Shown: piece by piece, positions 35,936-37,200 of the stretch
Numbering within the stretch: the stretch's first letter is position 1
How the letters are laid out: each line of letters opens with the position of its first letter
Assembly (NCBI GenBank): GCA_937873135.1
Contig: CALMVQ010000352.1
Location: forward strand, 1-37,200
Direction of reading: 5' to 3'
Length of the DNA stretch: 37,200 nucleotides
From: an uncultured Scytonema sp.
Lineage (GTDB): Bacteria > Cyanobacteriota > Cyanobacteriia > Cyanobacteriales > Nostocaceae
Made by a program: the position numbers and the translations under genes
Notes under the pieces: model-generated
Told to the model about the DNA's origin: nothing
The model's input: only the letters and a program-made list of their open reading frames with translations
Databases searched by the model: none

Positions 35936-36225
35936 CTGAGTGCTGAGTCCTGAGTGCTGAGTATAAAGAATCCTTCTCCTATTCCTTTACAGCAATTTTC
36001 AGTTATTTAGATCACAATGAATGTATTCTTTGCAACGGACAGATTCATCCCTTGGGAAACCCAAAGGACGTACTATCCTCTCCTTTGCTACTTTGTGCGT
36101 GAGACAAAAAAGACGTAGTTCATTTACCCTAATTGCTGTAAATCTTAGACTCAGCTGGAAAGAGAAAAATTTTAACTCAAGACTCTTTTTGACTCAGGAC
36201 TCACGACTCAGCACTCAGGACTAAT
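35936..36225. repeat. Inverted pair of CTGAGTN heptamer arrays
   Basis: Left array: CTGAGTG, CTGAGTC, CTGAGTG, CTGAGTA (35936-35963). Right array, opposite orientation: GACTCAG, GACTCAC, GACTCAG, CACTCAG, GACTAAT (36191-36225). Together they form an imperfect 28-bp inverted repeat 227 bp apart. This fills the ilvD-pentapeptide gap; the ORF at 36021-36224 inside it is not supported. Confidence 0.75.
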
Positions 36226-36233
36226 TAAAGACT

Positions 36234-36656
36234 TCAATCATTGTGAATTGTACCATCTGGCATAATTGCACCTTGGAACTTTGTGCCAGTCATATAAGCC
36301 CCGTACATATTTGCTCCCTGTAAGTTTGCTGCAGTTAAATCTGCATCTATTAAATCTGCCATCTTCAGGTCTGCTTGATTGAGTATAGCGCCTGTTAGCT
36401 TCGCTTCAAACAGATTAGCCCCACTCAGGTTAGCTCCACTCAAGTTGGCTCCACTTAGGTTGGCTCTAACGAGAGAGACTTCTCGAAGATCTGTTCCTAC
36501 CAGGGTTGCTTTACTCAAATCTACTTCGCTAAGGGATGCTCCATGCAAACTGGCTCCGCTGAGATTTACTTCATTCAGGTAACCACCAATGAGGTTAGCA
36601 CCCTTGAAATTTCTCTCTCCTGCCTGATAACGACTTAACAGCTCATCTAGATTCAT
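36234..36656 (-). CDS. Pentapeptide repeat protein
   Basis: A 140-aa protein. After a short N-terminal helix (MNLDELLSRYQAGERNFKG) it is almost entirely A(D/N)LXX pentapeptides from about residue 18 to 130 (GANLSGANLSGANLSGANLF is the cleanest run), which fold as a right-handed quadrilateral beta-helix. Such proteins are abundant in cyanobacteria; some protect gyrase or act in targeting, most are uncharacterised. No signal peptide, so likely cytoplasmic. ATG at 36656. The three identical NLSGA units at the centre suggest recent repeat expansion. It stands alone. Confidence 0.93.
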   Translation of the reverse strand: MNLDELLSRYQAGERNFKGANLIGGYLNEVNLSGASLHGASLSEVDLSKATLVGTDLREVSLVRANLSGANLSGANLSGANLFEAKLTGAILNQADLKMADLIDADLTAANLQGANMYGAYMTGTKFQGAIMPDGTIHND

Positions 36657-36800
36657 TGCCCTGAGTTCAAAACAACTTTATTAGTAGTATCCCTCAAACC
36701 AGAAAGTTTATCAGTTATTGGTGTACGTTATATTTCTTAACATACATTCCTTGTCTAAAACACAAGGTACATAGCCCATCTTTCCATCAATATACGTTTA

Positions 36801-36824
36801 AATCCAATCTCCAAATATTGGATT
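36801..36824. repeat. Hairpin AATCCAAT/ATTGGATT
   Basis: Perfect 8-bp arms (36801-36808 and 36817-36824) with an 8-nt loop, about 60 bp before the promoter-like sequence at 36882. Role unknown. Confidence 0.5.
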
Positions 36825-36881
36825 GTTAGGCTAATTCGATCAAACGTGTTCGCCACTAGCTTTCCTTTGTTATCAAAAATT

Positions 36882-36890
36882 TGGTATAAT
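36882..36890 (+). promoter_or_regulatory. Extended -10 promoter in front of the tandem repeat array
   Basis: TGGTATAAT (36882-36890) is a perfect extended -10 (TGn plus TATAAT). The -35 is weak. Transcription would start near 36897 and run into the 170-bp repeats. No ORF of significant length follows within the window. Confidence 0.55.
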
Positions 36891-36943
36891 GAGTCAATAG
36901 CGCGATCGCTTAGAGTTAGCGTAGATATTACCTTATCTGCCGG

Positions 36944-37200
36944 GTAAGGACAGATTTCTTATGTACGCGTACATAAGAAATGGCTCTGAGTCAGGAACAC
37001 AACTTCCGTTCCGGCATGACTCTACCAATTATCGGCAGTTTAGAGACTCCACATGTGGCGTCTGTCCATAAGTTTAGGATAGAGGAATCATCCTCAGCAA
37101 ACCGTATTGTTCTGTAAGGACAGATTTCTTATGTACGCGTACATAAGAAATGGCTCTGAGTCAGGAATACAACTTCCGTTCCGGCATGACTCTACCAATT
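36944..37200. repeat. Tandem repeat, 170-bp period, with 28-bp perfect palindrome
   Basis: Copy 1 covers 36944-37113; copy 2 begins at 37114 and is cut by the window edge at 37200. Over the 87 bases visible in both, one base differs (C at 36998, T at 37168). Each copy holds a perfect 28-bp palindrome (36954-36981 and 37124-37151; arms ATTTCTTATGTACG/CGTACATAAGAAAT) and GGAAC/GTTCC (36994-37012). Copy 1 also shows CCACATGTGG (37049-37058) and GAGGA/TCCTC (37082-37095). No protein-coding frame. Could be an array of small RNA genes, a protein-binding array or a 3' repeat region. Confidence 0.85.

Noticed and set aside
36021-36224. 67-aa ORF between ilvD and the pentapeptide gene
   Set aside because: Its 3' part is made of heptamer repeats.
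36944-37200. CRISPR array
   Set aside because: Repeat identity extends at least 87 bases with a 170-bp period and a long internal palindrome; not the 25-40 bp repeat/spacer pattern, and no cas genes.

Overview
The window looks like chromosome from a filamentous, probably Nostocales-type, cyanobacterium. The evidence is: more than twenty copies of the HIP1 octamer GCGATCGC; many protein families found mainly in cyanobacteria (DUF1830, DUF3038, DUF4335, Ycf35, GuaB3, the RSGLEPELGG-type ferredoxin); and intergenic DNA full of short hairpin elements (GTAGGGGCGGGTTT type, TGTAGAGACGT type, CCCGACTTCTT type) and degenerate 7-base tandem repeats. Genus cannot be fixed from sequence reading alone. 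No tRNA, rRNA, CRISPR array, intact transposase or prophage was found.

Layout. 1-1.6 kb: an unrecognised HTH-like protein, a DUF1830 gene and an antisense-overlapping 71-aa gene. 1.8-5.4 kb (minus strand): LOG-family nucleotide phosphoribohydrolase, thioredoxin trxA and the CBS-less IMP dehydrogenase guaB3. 5.6-11.6 kb (plus): mutS2, the DUF3038-DUF4335 pair and a YiaA/B membrane protein. 11.8-12.9 kb (minus): DUF2997-ycf35-ferredoxin operon. 13.0-13.6 kb: a non-coding stretch with long-range pairing potential. 13.6-14.2 kb: an unrecognised 184-aa gene. 14.4-19 kb (minus): type IV pilus motor genes pilB-pilT-pilC. 19.4-25.3 kb (plus): chaperone block grpE-dnaK-dnaJ, with dnaJ, a TusA-like gene and rsgA overlapping by 4 bp each. 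25.4-31.1 kb: decayed Uma2 gene, rsmG, exported Mn-type superoxide dismutase, an apparently solitary C5 DNA methyltransferase, an aldo/keto reductase and rpiA. 31.4-37.2 kb: dxs, a 51-aa membrane protein, ilvD, a pentapeptide-repeat protein and, at the right edge, a 170-bp tandem repeat carrying a 28-bp perfect palindrome.

How the genes relate. Most are housekeeping: redox (trxA, SOD), purine and pentose/isoprenoid/branched-chain metabolism (guaB3, rpiA, dxs, ilvD), ribosome maturation (rsgA, rsmG), protein folding (grpE, dnaK, dnaJ), motility/DNA uptake (pilBTC). The less explained material is mainly in the spaces between genes: (i) the palindrome-bearing tandem array at 36944-37200 behind an extended -10 promoter; (ii) the structured region 13332-13600; (iii) the dnaK leader closed by a 15-bp perfect inverted repeat; (iv) a 139-bp MITE with terminal inverted repeats and TA flanks between rpiA and the aldo/keto reductase; (v) repeat-like sequence that seems to have entered the coding sequences of mutS2 and, less clearly, rsgA.
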